From Collimonas sp. OK607 (GTDB taxonomy: Bacteria > Pseudomonadota > Gammaproteobacteria > Burkholderiales > Burkholderiaceae_D), in NCBI RefSeq assembly GCF_900111995.1, contig NZ_FOKF01000036.1:1-48347 (forward strand): a DNA stretch of 48,347 nucleotides, written 5' to 3'. The notes under the pieces were generated by a model. It saw only the letters and a list, made by a program, of their open reading frames with translations, did not search any database and was not told the DNA's origin. This document shows positions 23,840 through 31,753 of this stretch, in pieces. The translations under genes were made by a program, and so were the position numbers. Each line of letters opens with the position of its first letter. Position 1 is the first letter of the stretch.

Positions 23840-24748
23840 ATGAAATCGCATCAATTGCAAGAAACCTCGCTGCGCTATTTTCTCGAAGTCGTTCGTAGCG
23901 GTTCGATCAGCGAAGCGTCGCAACGCCTGAACGTAGCGAGCTCAGCAATCAGCCGGCAGATCAGCGGCCTGGAACAGATTCTGGATACCGTGCTGTTCGA
24001 GCGCCGCCCACGTGGCATGGTGCTCAGCGCCGGTGGTGAAGTGCTGGCCGCGCACGCGCTCAAGGCGGCGCTGGAAGCCGATCGCGTTGTGGCCGATCTG
24101 TTGTCGCTCAAGGGATTGAAAAGTGGCAGGATCAGGATCGCCAGCACCGAAGGTTTCGCCATCGATTTCCTGCCGCGCCTGATCGCGGATTTCCAGAAAA
24201 AATATCCGGCGATCGTGTTCCAGCTGTACGTGGGGCCGCCAGCCAGTGTTTCGCGCCAGGTACGCGAGGGTAATGCGGATATCGGCCTCACCTTCAGCCG
24301 CATCCCTGAACCGAATATCAAAGTCGTGCACCAGCAACCTGCTCCGGTCATGGCTGTCATGCGCAAAGACCATCCGCTGAACCAGTTCAAGCAAGTATCG
24401 TTATCGCAATTGGCCGCCTATCCGATCGCCCTGCCGGAACCGAACACCACCTTGCGCCAGTTGTTCGATATTGCCTGTACCCGCCAGCAATTGCTGTTCG
24501 AACCGGTGCTGACCAGTAACTACGTCGAGGCTTTGTATAATTTTGTGATGTACAGCGGCGGCATCTCCATCTCCGGCGAAGTATCGGTTCGGGACCGGGT
24601 CGCAGAGGGGAAAATGACCATGCTGCCGGTCCGTGATCGCGGTTTGGATGGCCGCCGGGTCGAAGTGCAAACCTTGATCGGGCGCACCTTGCCTCGCGTG
24701 GTCGATACATTCCTGGACTATCTGTTAAATCATCTGAGATCACAGTAA
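23840..24748 (+). CDS. LysR family regulator of the peptide transport operon
   Basis: This is a 302-residue LysR regulator if ATG 23840 (GAGG eight bases before) is used; ATG 23807 would add eleven residues. The helix-turn-helix reads RYFLEVVRSGSISEASQRLN and ASSAISRQISGLEQ, followed by an effector domain starting GRIRIASTEGFAIDFLPRL. It is divergent from the binding-protein gene of the peptide operon and convergent with acdR (36-bp gap). It is clearly paralogous to the LysR at 30807-31721, sharing RYFLEVVR, NVASSAISRQI, LDTVLF, DIGLTF and YPIALP at the same positions. It probably controls the peptide operon. The effector is unknown. Confidence 0.9.
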   Translation: MKSHQLQETSLRYFLEVVRSGSISEASQRLNVASSAISRQISGLEQILDTVLFERRPRGMVLSAGGEVLAAHALKAALEADRVVADLLSLKGLKSGRIRIASTEGFAIDFLPRLIADFQKKYPAIVFQLYVGPPASVSRQVREGNADIGLTFSRIPEPNIKVVHQQPAPVMAVMRKDHPLNQFKQVSLSQLAAYPIALPEPNTTLRQLFDIACTRQQLLFEPVLTSNYVEALYNFVMYSGGISISGEVSVRDRVAEGKMTMLPVRDRGLDGRRVEVQTLIGRTLPRVVDTFLDYLLNHLRSQ

Positions 24749-24784
24749 GCCGCTGCAAGTCGATCTGGCACGCGCAATCGGGCC

Positions 24785-25294
24785 CTAGATCGGTAGTTGG
24801 GTAGTAGAGAGAACTTGCTTGAGCACCATGAATGTGCGGATTTGCCGCACCCCCGGCAAATACAGCAACTGCTCGGCATGGAGGCGGTTGTAGCTATCGT
24901 TGTCCTTGGTCCGCAACAGCATGAAGTAGTCGAACTCTCCCGTCACCACATGGCATTCGAGGCACCCCGACACTTTTTGCGCCGCCCGCTCGAAATCGGC
25001 GAACGACTCCGGCGTCGACCGGTCCAGCACCACGCCGATCATAACCAGGGTGCCGGCATCCAGGGCACGCGGATCGAGCAGCGCCACGATCCCTTTGATC
25101 AGTCCCAGTTCCTTGAGCCGCTCGACTCTTCGCAGACATGCCGGAGCGCTCAGATTCACCTTGGCCGCCAACGCAACATTCGACACCGAGGCGTCGCGCT
25201 GCAGCGCCCTTAGGATCGCCCGGTCGGTGCGATCCATGGTTTCGGCGGCGGCCTCGACCGGCGACGTTTTCGTACGCAATTTTATTGCTTTCAT
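24785..25294 (-). CDS. acdR: Lrp/AsnC family regulator of ACC deaminase (AcdR)
   Basis: This 169-residue Lrp-type regulator is divergent from acdS, the arrangement known for acdR in Burkholderia and Pseudomonas. The helix-turn-helix covers MDRTDRAILRALQRDASVSN and VNLSAPACLRRVERLKELG (residues 20-66). The ligand-binding RAM domain includes VSGCLECHVVTGEFDYFMLL and a PGVRQIRTFMVLKQV end. In known systems, AcdR responds to ACC and leucine to switch acdS on or off. The chosen ATG has no ribosome-binding site; a TATAAA lies five bases upstream, so a leaderless message is possible. A start at residue 20 is the alternative. Confidence 0.88.
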   Translation of the reverse strand: MKAIKLRTKTSPVEAAAETMDRTDRAILRALQRDASVSNVALAAKVNLSAPACLRRVERLKELGLIKGIVALLDPRALDAGTLVMIGVVLDRSTPESFADFERAAQKVSGCLECHVVTGEFDYFMLLRTKDNDSYNRLHAEQLLYLPGVRQIRTFMVLKQVLSTTQLPI

Positions 25295-25507
25295 ATGTAT
25301 TTATACAAAATAAATAATGATTACATTTCTTATATTGACATTTTAAATCTGAATAATTGAAGAAACTTGCAACCATGTTTCTTGCGATTGATTCTAATAT
25401 GGATTTGATCTCAACATCAATGAAAGCTGGATTTGAGCATGCCTGTTTTCTTTGCCAGCTTTGATGCGTGGATACCCACTCCCACCCCAACCTCAGGAGC
25501 CGTTCCC
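25295..25507. promoter_or_regulatory. acdR-acdS divergent regulatory region
   Basis: This is a 213-bp AT-rich region between the divergent genes. On the acdR side a TATAAA element lies five bases from the start codon. On the acdS side CAGGAG lies eight bases before the ATG. A TTGACA at about 25336-25341 points rightward, but no -10 box sits at ideal distance. AcdR sites are expected here; I could not define a box. Confidence 0.5.
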
Positions 25508-26524
25508 ATGAACTTGAAAAAATTCCCACGTCACCAGCTCACTTTCGGCCCGACGCCTATCCAGCCGTTGAAACGTCTCAGCGACCACCTTGGTGGCAAG
25601 GTCGAGCTATACGCCAAACGCGAAGACTGCAACAGCGGTCTGGCCTTCGGCGGCAACAAGACCCGCAAGCTTGAATACCTGATCCCTGAAGCACTGGAAG
25701 GCGGCTACGACACGCTGGTCTCCATCGGCGGCATCCAGTCGAATCAAACGCGTCAGGTTGCAGCAGTGGCCGCGCATCTGGGCCTCAAATGCGTGCTGGT
25801 GCAAGAGAACTGGGTGAATTATTCGGATGCCGTGTATGACCGGGTCGGCAATATCGAGATGTCGCGCATCATGGGCGCTGACGTGCGGCTGGACGCTGCC
25901 GGCTTCGATATCGGCATCCGTCAAAGCTGGGAACAGGCCATGGAAGATGTGCGCAAGGCCGGCGGCAAGCCCTTTCCTATCCCGGCCGGCTGCTCGGAAC
26001 ATCCACGCGGCGGCCTGGGATTCGTCGGCTTTGCCGAAGAGGTAAGGCAGCAGGAAGCCGAGCTGGGCTTCAAGTTCGATTACATCGTTACGTGCTCGGT
26101 AACCGGCAGCACGCAAGCAGGCATGCTGGTGGGTTTTGCCGCCGACGACCGCGCCGACCGCGTGATAGGTATCGACGCTTCGGCCAAGCCACAGCAGACC
26201 TTCGAGCAGATTTTGCGTATCGCGAAAAACACCGCCGGACTGGTCGAACTGGGCCGTGATATCACCGCCAAGGATGTGGTGCTGGATACGCGTTTCGGCG
26301 GTCCCGAATACGGCTTGCCGAACGACGGCACGCTGGAAGCCATCCGTCTGTGCGCGCGCATGGAAGGCATGTTGACCGACCCGGTCTACGAAGGCAAGTC
26401 GATGCACGGCATGATCGAAAAAGTGCGGCTGGGCGAGTTTCCCGCAGGTTCCAAGGTACTGTATGCCCATCTGGGCGGGGTGCCTGCGCTTAACGCGTAT
26501 AGCTTCCTGTTCCGCAACGGCTGA
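25508..26524 (+). CDS. acdS: 1-aminocyclopropane-1-carboxylate (ACC) deaminase
   Basis: This PLP enzyme opens the ring of ACC, the plant and fungal ethylene precursor, giving 2-oxobutyrate and ammonia in the cytosol. ATG 25508, with CAGGAG upstream, gives exactly 338 residues, the standard length. All residues used to separate true ACC deaminase from D-cysteine desulfhydrase are present at the standard numbers: Lys51 (PLP lysine, GGNKTRK), Ser78 (QSNQT), Tyr294 and Glu295 (DPVYEGKS) and Leu322 (AHLGGVP). The phosphate loop [10 protein letters not shown] is intact. Divergent acdR is its likely regulator. The gene suggests life near plants or fungi, where ACC is a nitrogen source and its removal lowers host ethylene. 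Confidence 0.97.
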   Translation: MNLKKFPRHQLTFGPTPIQPLKRLSDHLGGKVELYAKREDCNSGLAFGGNKTRKLEYLIPEALEGGYDTLVSIGGIQSNQTRQVAAVAAHLGLKCVLVQENWVNYSDAVYDRVGNIEMSRIMGADVRLDAAGFDIGIRQSWEQAMEDVRKAGGKPFPIPAGCSEHPRGGLGFVGFAEEVRQQEAELGFKFDYIVTCSVTGSTQAGMLVGFAADDRADRVIGIDASAKPQQTFEQILRIAKNTAGLVELGRDITAKDVVLDTRFGGPEYGLPNDGTLEAIRLCARMEGMLTDPVYEGKSMHGMIEKVRLGEFPAGSKVLYAHLGGVPALNAYSFLFRNG

Positions 26525-26553
26525 GCCCGTTGAAAGCTTGAAAGGTTGTTGCG

Positions 26554-26587
26554 CGGTGCGCCGCGCGGGCATCCGCAAGGCGCACCG
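26554..26587. terminator. Hairpin between acdS and convergent oxidoreductase
   Basis: CGGTGCGCC (26554-26562) pairs perfectly with GGCGCACCG (26579-26587) around a 16-base loop. It lies 29 bases after the acdS stop and 12 bases after the stop of the convergent gene. No T run follows on either strand, so it is a likely but not classical bidirectional terminator. Confidence 0.6.
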
Positions 26588-26599
26588 TAAGAAATTATC

Positions 26600-27751
26600 T
26601 TAAACGCAGTTCAACCGTGCGGGACTCAGCGCGGCAGCATCGACCCCATGCGCGAGTATGTGATCCGGGATCGGCAAGCCGCGCAGCATTGCGGCATACG
26701 CTTCTCCGGCTGCCGGCGCCGATTGAATACCATAGCCGCCTTGCCCGGCAACCCAGAAAAATCCCGCTATCTTCCGGTCGAAACCGCCAACCAGGCTACC
26801 GTCCGCAACGAACGAGCGCAAACCGGCCCAGACATGGCCAGGCCGGCGTACATTGAGTGTCGTCATGTTTTGTATGTGATCGATCGCAATCGCGATATCC
26901 AGCTCTTCAGCCTGGACGTCGTGCGGCGCCACCGGATCTGCGTTGGCGGGTGAACCCAGTAGCACGCCAGCATCCGGCTTGACATAGAAGGACTCATCGA
27001 TCCGCATGAATAGCGGCCAGGACGATGCATCCATACCGGACGGCGGCTGGAAAGTGAATGCCGAGCGCCGCTTTGGCACCAGTCCGACATGGGCGGCGCC
27101 GGCCATCTGTCCGATGACGTCAGCCCAGGCGCCTGCAGCATTGATTACTACCGGCGCACTGAACATGCCCTGCGTGGTTGTAACTTCCCAGGTTTGCGTC
27201 CGATACATCAACGCCAGCACTTCCGCATCGCAGACCAGTTTGGTACCGGTCGTGCCAGCCCCAACCTTGGCCCCGCGCAGGAAACCCTGGTGCAAGGCAT
27301 GCACATCGATTTCAGCAGCATCCGCCTCATAGACCGCAGCTGCAACCAGTTCGCGGCGCAATACCGGTACGCGCTGGCAAGCCTGCTCTGCATCGAGGCG
27401 TTCGACTTTATCCGATACTGAACGTACGATCGCTTCGTGCTTATCCAGTTCCGCCAGTTGATCCTGCGTCGCAAAAAACAAGGCGCCGCGCGGTGTGAGT
27501 AATGAATGGCCGGTAAATCCCGGTGGCGGCTGATCGAAGAAAGCACGGCTGGCGCAAGTCATGGCGCGCACCTGCGGCGGCCCGTAGCTTTCCATATACA
27601 ACGCCGCCGAACGGCCGGTACTGTGATAACCGGGCTGTGACTCACGCTCAAGGATGATTACGCGTGCGTGTGGCGCGAGCCAATAGGCGATCGACGCGCC
27701 TGCAATGCCGGCGCCGATGATGATGTAATCTGCTTGCGTCTCATTATCCAT
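26600..27751 (-). CDS. FAD-dependent oxidoreductase, D-arginine dehydrogenase-like
   Basis: This 383-residue flavoenzyme of the glycine/D-amino acid oxidase family has its FAD loop GAGIAGAS at 13-20. It follows the Pseudomonas aeruginosa D-arginine dehydrogenase (DauA) along its whole length, for example GYHSTGRSAA, DAEQAC, VPVLRRELV, VPKRRSAF, DESFYVKPDAG, GSPANADPV and WAGLRSFVADG. The arginines and tyrosine that hold the substrate carboxylate in DauA (Arg222, Tyr249, Arg305) are kept. The side-chain-recognising Glu87 is Ala90 here and His48 is Leu51, so arginine is probably not the substrate. It ends the MFS-amidase-oxidase operon, 35 bp after the amidase. It may deaminate a D-amino acid freed by the amidase. 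The DauA comparison is from memory. Confidence 0.88.
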   Translation of the reverse strand: MDNETQADYIIIGAGIAGASIAYWLAPHARVIILERESQPGYHSTGRSAALYMESYGPPQVRAMTCASRAFFDQPPPGFTGHSLLTPRGALFFATQDQLAELDKHEAIVRSVSDKVERLDAEQACQRVPVLRRELVAAAVYEADAAEIDVHALHQGFLRGAKVGAGTTGTKLVCDAEVLALMYRTQTWEVTTTQGMFSAPVVINAAGAWADVIGQMAGAAHVGLVPKRRSAFTFQPPSGMDASSWPLFMRIDESFYVKPDAGVLLGSPANADPVAPHDVQAEELDIAIAIDHIQNMTTLNVRRPGHVWAGLRSFVADGSLVGGFDRKIAGFFWVAGQGGYGIQSAPAAGEAYAAMLRGLPIPDHILAHGVDAAALSPARLNCV

Positions 27752-27786
27752 GCAACATCCTTCTCAATTTCATGCGTGGCCCGCCC

Positions 27787-29322
27787 CTAAACTGCGGGCC
27801 TGGTCTCTACTGAAGCCGCGTTTGCATTTGCCTGCGCCATGCTCTGCGGTGGATGGATAACGATAGACGTCAATCCGGCATCGGTCTTTGTCAGCGCTTC
27901 CAGGTCGGGCCGCGGCCGTCGCAATTCCGGATGACTGTCGAATAACCGCTCGAACGCACTGGCGCAAGCCAGCAAGTAGCTGTCTGCCCGGAAAGCGCCG
28001 ATCAACTGCAGGCCGAACGGCATATTCTTGTGATCGCTGCCACATGGTATAGACAACGCCGGATTGGTTGCCAGTGTAACCACATAGGTGAGCGACAGCC
28101 AGCGATAATAGTTTTCAAGAACGACGCCGTTGACCTGTTTCAAAAACAGATCGGACCAAGGGAAAGGCGATACCGGAGTGGTCGGCGAAAGTATCAGGTC
28201 ATAGTCGGCGAACATCGCTTGAAAACGGCGGAACAGACGTGTTTGTTCGGCCTGCGCCCAGGCGCAGTCAGCCAGCGTCATGGCCGCGCCCAGTTCATAG
28301 TTGGCGCGCGTATTCGGTCCGAGCGAAGCGGGATCGCGTTTATAGGCGGCCTCGAAACCGGCGACAAAACTCTCGGCCCGGATCACGTCAAAGCAGCGAT
28401 GCGCGTCGCCCAGGTCAAAGGCCAGCGGCGTGCATTCTTTGACGAACGGGCGCAGTGCAGCGATCTTGCTGCGAAATACCTTGCGTATGTCGTCATCTAC
28501 TTCGCAAACTCCGAAATCTTCGGTATAGCCGATGCGCAGTTCCGACAAATCAATATCCCGGAGCGTGCTGAACGCATCTGCGGCGATCGGATAGCTAAGC
28601 GGATCCGCCGTATGCATGCCGGCGCTGGCCTGCAACTGAAGCAATACATCGGCCATGCTCCTGCCCATCGGGCCGACCACCGAAATCGGGGTCCAGCCCA
28701 GCAATTTCCGCTCGCTCGGAATCAAGCCGGGTGAGGGACGGAATCCGACTACGCCGCATTTGGCTGCCGGGATGCGCAGCGAACCGCCGGTATCGGATCC
28801 GCTGCACAAAGGTAGCATGTCTACCGCCAGCGCCGCCGCCGAACCACCGGAAGAGCCGCCCGCATTTAAAATTGGATTGAAAGGATTGCCGGTGGCGCCC
28901 CATACGGTATTCCTGGTATTGGCCCCTGCTCCCATTTCGGGCACATTGGTTTTACCGGCTACAATCGCACCCGCGGCACGTAAACGCGCCACCAGCGCAT
29001 TGTCTTTGGCGGGAATGTTATCGCGATAGATCGGCGAGCCGTAGGTCGTCAGCAAGCCTTCGGTTTCCTCTAGATCCTTGATGCCGATCGGCAATCCATG
29101 CAATAGCCCCAGGCGCCGCCCTTGCAGCACCGCCGCCTCGGCAGCGACAGCTTCGCTGCGCGCACGCTCGAAACAGGTTGCGGTAACGGCATTGATATAC
29201 GGATTGATCGCCTCTATCCTGCCGATGCAGGCTTCCAGCAATTCCACCGGCGATATTTCTTTCGATCCGATCAGGCGGCGCAATTCGACTGCGCTTTTCT
29301 CGACGATATTTTTTTCAAGCAT
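27787..29322 (-). CDS. Amidase (amidase signature family), cytosolic
   Basis: This 511-residue amidase has no signal peptide. Lys82 lies in PIGIKDLEETEG, the serine-rich GGSSGGS follows near residues 155-161, and the nucleophile is in GSDTGGSLRIPAA about 24 residues later: the Ser-cisSer-Lys triad. SPTTPVSPFPW and the FGLQLIGAFRAD end segment are also typical of this family. The start overlaps the stop of the MFS gene by 8 bp, so the two are translationally coupled. This implies that the transporter brings in the amide and the enzyme cleaves it at once. The C-terminal 30 residues (QANANAAS) are low-complexity. The exact amide is unknown. Confidence 0.92.
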   Translation of the reverse strand: MLEKNIVEKSAVELRRLIGSKEISPVELLEACIGRIEAINPYINAVTATCFERARSEAVAAEAAVLQGRRLGLLHGLPIGIKDLEETEGLLTTYGSPIYRDNIPAKDNALVARLRAAGAIVAGKTNVPEMGAGANTRNTVWGATGNPFNPILNAGGSSGGSAAALAVDMLPLCSGSDTGGSLRIPAAKCGVVGFRPSPGLIPSERKLLGWTPISVVGPMGRSMADVLLQLQASAGMHTADPLSYPIAADAFSTLRDIDLSELRIGYTEDFGVCEVDDDIRKVFRSKIAALRPFVKECTPLAFDLGDAHRCFDVIRAESFVAGFEAAYKRDPASLGPNTRANYELGAAMTLADCAWAQAEQTRLFRRFQAMFADYDLILSPTTPVSPFPWSDLFLKQVNGVVLENYYRWLSLTYVVTLATNPALSIPCGSDHKNMPFGLQLIGAFRADSYLLACASAFERLFDSHPELRRPRPDLEALTKTDAGLTSIVIHPPQSMAQANANAASVETRPAV

Positions 29323-30622
29323 GGGATTCCTTGGAAGGGTTCACGACTTCAAGCTGCCGCTCGCATTTTTCGATGTCTGCCTGAGTGTTTGTTTCTGTAT
29401 CAGTTGCGCTTTTCCCGGTCTGGATAAACAAGCTGACGATGACCGAAAAGCATGCCGCGGCAATCAAGAAACCGAACGCGTAGTTGTAATTATTGAAAGC
29501 GCTAACCAGGAAACCTATCGCCAGCGGCGAAATGAAACCCGCGGATTGCCCGCCGAGATTGACCATGCCGATACTGCTTCCCACCAGGCGTGCCGGGAAT
29601 ATCTTGGTCGGCAGGGCGATACAAGTCGCCAGAACGAAGGATTTGAAAAAATAGACGATGCATTGGTATGTAATGACGCCGGCGACGCTATCGGCCGTGT
29701 ACATGAAATACAGGAAAACGGCAGTCAATACCGAACTGGTGATCAGCAGGTAGCGCTCCCTGCCATCGAAAAACCGCGCCATCACCCAACCGCCGATCGC
29801 CGTTGAGATGCCCGCAAGCACATAGGGCAGAGGCAGAAGCAAACCGATCGATTTCAAATCCAGCCCGCGTTGCGTCATCAGATAGGCTGGCATCCATGAA
29901 TCCAGCCCCTTGTTGACGATGCTAAGTCCGAACCACACTGCGACGATCTTCCACATCAAAGATGTCTTAAGCAGATTCCGGAACGCTTCCTTGTCTATTC
30001 GTTTCTTCTCGGTGGCCGCCGCGCTGCCCTTACCCTGTTCCATGGCCTTGGCGGGCTTGATGAAGAACCAGTAGGCCGCGCTGAACAACAATCCGGCAAT
30101 GCCCATGTAGTGAAATACGTTGCGCCAGCCGAAATGGATAATCAACGGCGCGATGATCAGCGGCGCCAGCATGCTGCCGACGTAATTAGAGGACATCAGC
30201 AGCGACGACATCTTCGGCCGTTCTTCCTTTGAAAAGACTTCGGCCACGCCCTTGACGCTGGCCGCCGGAAATGCGCCCTCACCCAAGCCGAAAACGAACC
30301 TGATCAGCACCATGCTGGTCAAGGACCAGGCAATGCCGGTAACGCCGGTGAAAATCGACCATAACAGTATTGAAACGACAATCACCGGTTTCGAACCGAA
30401 GCGATCTGCCAGCCAGCCTCCGGGCAGCTGCATCAGCGAATATCCGAGAAAGAAACTGCTCAGCAATATGCCCAGCTCCGCCGGCCGCAGCTGGAAATCG
30501 CTGGCGATATGCATGACGGCGAAAGTAATCGCGGCCCGGTCGATATAGGAAACGCACCATCCCAGATAGAGCAGCGCCAGAACCACATACTTGTGACTGT
30601 TTTTTCCTAATGCCGCATTCAT
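29315..30622 (-). CDS. MFS transporter, anion:cation symporter (ACS) family
   Basis: This 435-residue importer starts at ATG 30622 with GGAGG eight bases upstream. It has twelve predicted helices. LLYLGWCVSYIDRAAITFAV at helix 1 and the loop motif GWLADRFGSKPVIV are hallmarks of the ACS family, which takes up organic anions such as hexuronates, glucarate, phthalate or tartrate with protons or sodium. FGLGEGAFPAASVKGVAEVF in helix 4 is another ACS signature. It is the first gene of the operon with amidase and FAD oxidoreductase, and a LysR gene is divergent. The imported compound is probably an organic acid carrying an amide, which is inference from the partners. Confidence 0.92.
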   Translation of the reverse strand: MNAALGKNSHKYVVLALLYLGWCVSYIDRAAITFAVMHIASDFQLRPAELGILLSSFFLGYSLMQLPGGWLADRFGSKPVIVVSILLWSIFTGVTGIAWSLTSMVLIRFVFGLGEGAFPAASVKGVAEVFSKEERPKMSSLLMSSNYVGSMLAPLIIAPLIIHFGWRNVFHYMGIAGLLFSAAYWFFIKPAKAMEQGKGSAAATEKKRIDKEAFRNLLKTSLMWKIVAVWFGLSIVNKGLDSWMPAYLMTQRGLDLKSIGLLLPLPYVLAGISTAIGGWVMARFFDGRERYLLITSSVLTAVFLYFMYTADSVAGVITYQCIVYFFKSFVLATCIALPTKIFPARLVGSSIGMVNLGGQSAGFISPLAIGFLVSAFNNYNYAFGFLIAAACFSVIVSLFIQTGKSATDTETNTQADIEKCERQLEVVNPSKESHA

Positions 30623-30740
30623 GCTCGAATCCTCCGGATCTCGACATACAACAGGTGGCGAGTACAACTGATGAATACAATTGATACAGCCAGTCAGGCC
30701 AGCCGCAAAACACAAAACTCATGCTAAGGCGAGCCGAGGT

Positions 30741-30761
30741 TTGCAACAAGTACAATGTTTC
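30741..30761. promoter_or_regulatory. Candidate LysR binding site, MFS operon promoter
   Basis: This 21-bp stretch beginning TTGCAACAA shares 16 of 21 positions with the one at 23753-23773 in the other paralogous LysR promoter region. Its first 15 bases, TTG, nine bases, CAA, form a LysR-style T-N11-A half palindrome. Confidence 0.5.
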
Positions 30762-30769
30762 GAATAATC

Positions 30770-30788
30770 GTTTGCCGTTTCGGCAAAC
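30770..30788. promoter_or_regulatory. 19-bp palindrome over the LysR -35 box
   Basis: GTTTGCCG and CGGCAAAC form a perfect 8-bp inverted repeat around TTT. It covers the -35 box (TTGCCG) of the LysR promoter and lies 147 bp from the divergent MFS start. It is a strong candidate operator for autoregulation. Confidence 0.6.
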
Positions 30789-30800
30789 CATAAATAAAAT
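30772..30800 (+). promoter_or_regulatory. Promoter of LysR gene, likely leaderless
   Basis: TTGCCG at 30772-30777 and TAAAAT at 30795-30800 are spaced by 17 bp. The ATG follows six bases later with no Shine-Dalgarno sequence, so transcription would start at or next to the ATG. Confidence 0.55.
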
Positions 30801-30806
30801 GACAGT

Positions 30807-31721
30807 ATGATAAACACCAGGGTTTTGCAGGAAACAGGGGTGCGCTACTTTCTTGAAGTAGTAAGGAGAGGATCGATCACCGAGGCCGCGGCTACGCTCA
30901 ACGTCGCCTCTTCCGCCATCAGCAGGCAGATTGCGAGGCTGGAGAGTGAGCTCGATACTGTGCTGTTCGATCGGGTCGCACGCGGCATGAAGCCGAATGC
31001 GGCCGGTGAACTCCTGGCCGCCTATGCCTTGCGCATGCAGCTTGAAACCGAGCGCATCGGTAATGAGATCCTGGCCTTGAAAGGGCTCCAGCGGGGCGAG
31101 GTAAAGCTGGTCAGCACCGCCGGTTTTGCGGTGGACTTCCTGCCCGCGGCAATAGAAAATTTCAGAAGAAGTCATATCGGCATCCACTTTCATTTATCGG
31201 TGGGTTCGGCCGCACATGTCACCCGCCTGTTGCGTGAAGGCGAGGCAGACATAGGACTGACCTTTGCACTCGCGCCGGAGCAAGACATCAAGGTCGAATA
31301 TAGCCAAAGCGCGCCGATACTGGCCGTGATGGGCACCGGGCATCCGCTGGCGGCAAGAAAGCACGTGGCGTTGTCGGAACTGATCGCCTATCCGATCGCG
31401 CTGCCGCAAAAGAAAATCACGATGCGACGGCTCATCGACGCCTGCTGCAGCAAAAAGAACCTGTTGATCGAACCGGTACTCAGCAGCGATTCGATCGATG
31501 CGATATTGAGTTTTGTGAACGCTGGCGGCGGCATAGCGTTTTCTGCCGAATTACCGATTCGAAAACTGCTGGCGACGGGACAACTGGCGGCAGTCCCGAT
31601 TAAAGATCGAGATATGCATGCCCTGCAGATGGAAATTCAGTCGCTGTCCGGACGCACGCTGTCGCAAGCCGCAAAAGCATTTTTAAGCACCTTGATAGTC
31701 AAAGCGCCAACACCGGGATAA
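30807..31721 (+). CDS. LysR family regulator of the MFS-amidase-oxidase operon
   Basis: This is a 304-residue LysR regulator with helix-turn-helix RYFLEVVRRGSITEAAATLN and ASSAISRQIARLES in the first 60 residues, then an effector domain from EVKLVSTAGFAVDFLPAAI. It is divergent from the MFS gene and 32 bp from the convergent Lrp-type gene. It aligns over its entire length with the LysR at 23840-24748, and the two are probably a duplicated pair within 7 kb that have taken over adjacent operons. A 19-bp palindrome covers its own -35 region. The start codon is 6 bases after a -10 box, with no ribosome-binding site. Confidence 0.9.
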   Translation: MINTRVLQETGVRYFLEVVRRGSITEAAATLNVASSAISRQIARLESELDTVLFDRVARGMKPNAAGELLAAYALRMQLETERIGNEILALKGLQRGEVKLVSTAGFAVDFLPAAIENFRRSHIGIHFHLSVGSAAHVTRLLREGEADIGLTFALAPEQDIKVEYSQSAPILAVMGTGHPLAARKHVALSELIAYPIALPQKKITMRRLIDACCSKKNLLIEPVLSSDSIDAILSFVNAGGGIAFSAELPIRKLLATGQLAAVPIKDRDMHALQMEIQSLSGRTLSQAAKAFLSTLIVKAPTPG

Positions 31722-31753
31722 TTGCCATTGCACGTTTGACTGTCGCCACTGCC

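Noticed and set aside
25433-25507. A 25-residue extension of AcdS beginning MSMPVFF
   Set aside because: Known AcdS proteins start MNLQKF or MNLKKF, and CAGGAG is spaced for ATG 25508, which gives exactly 338 residues.
25607-26578. A long open frame (323 codons) on the strand opposite acdS
   Set aside because: It is a shadow of the GC-rich acdS codons; it has no ribosome-binding site or recognisable domain, and the acdS residues are under obvious constraint.
30804-30809. The ATGACAGT stretch before the LysR start as an alternative ATG
   Set aside because: The earlier ATG at about 30799 is out of frame with the LysR protein.
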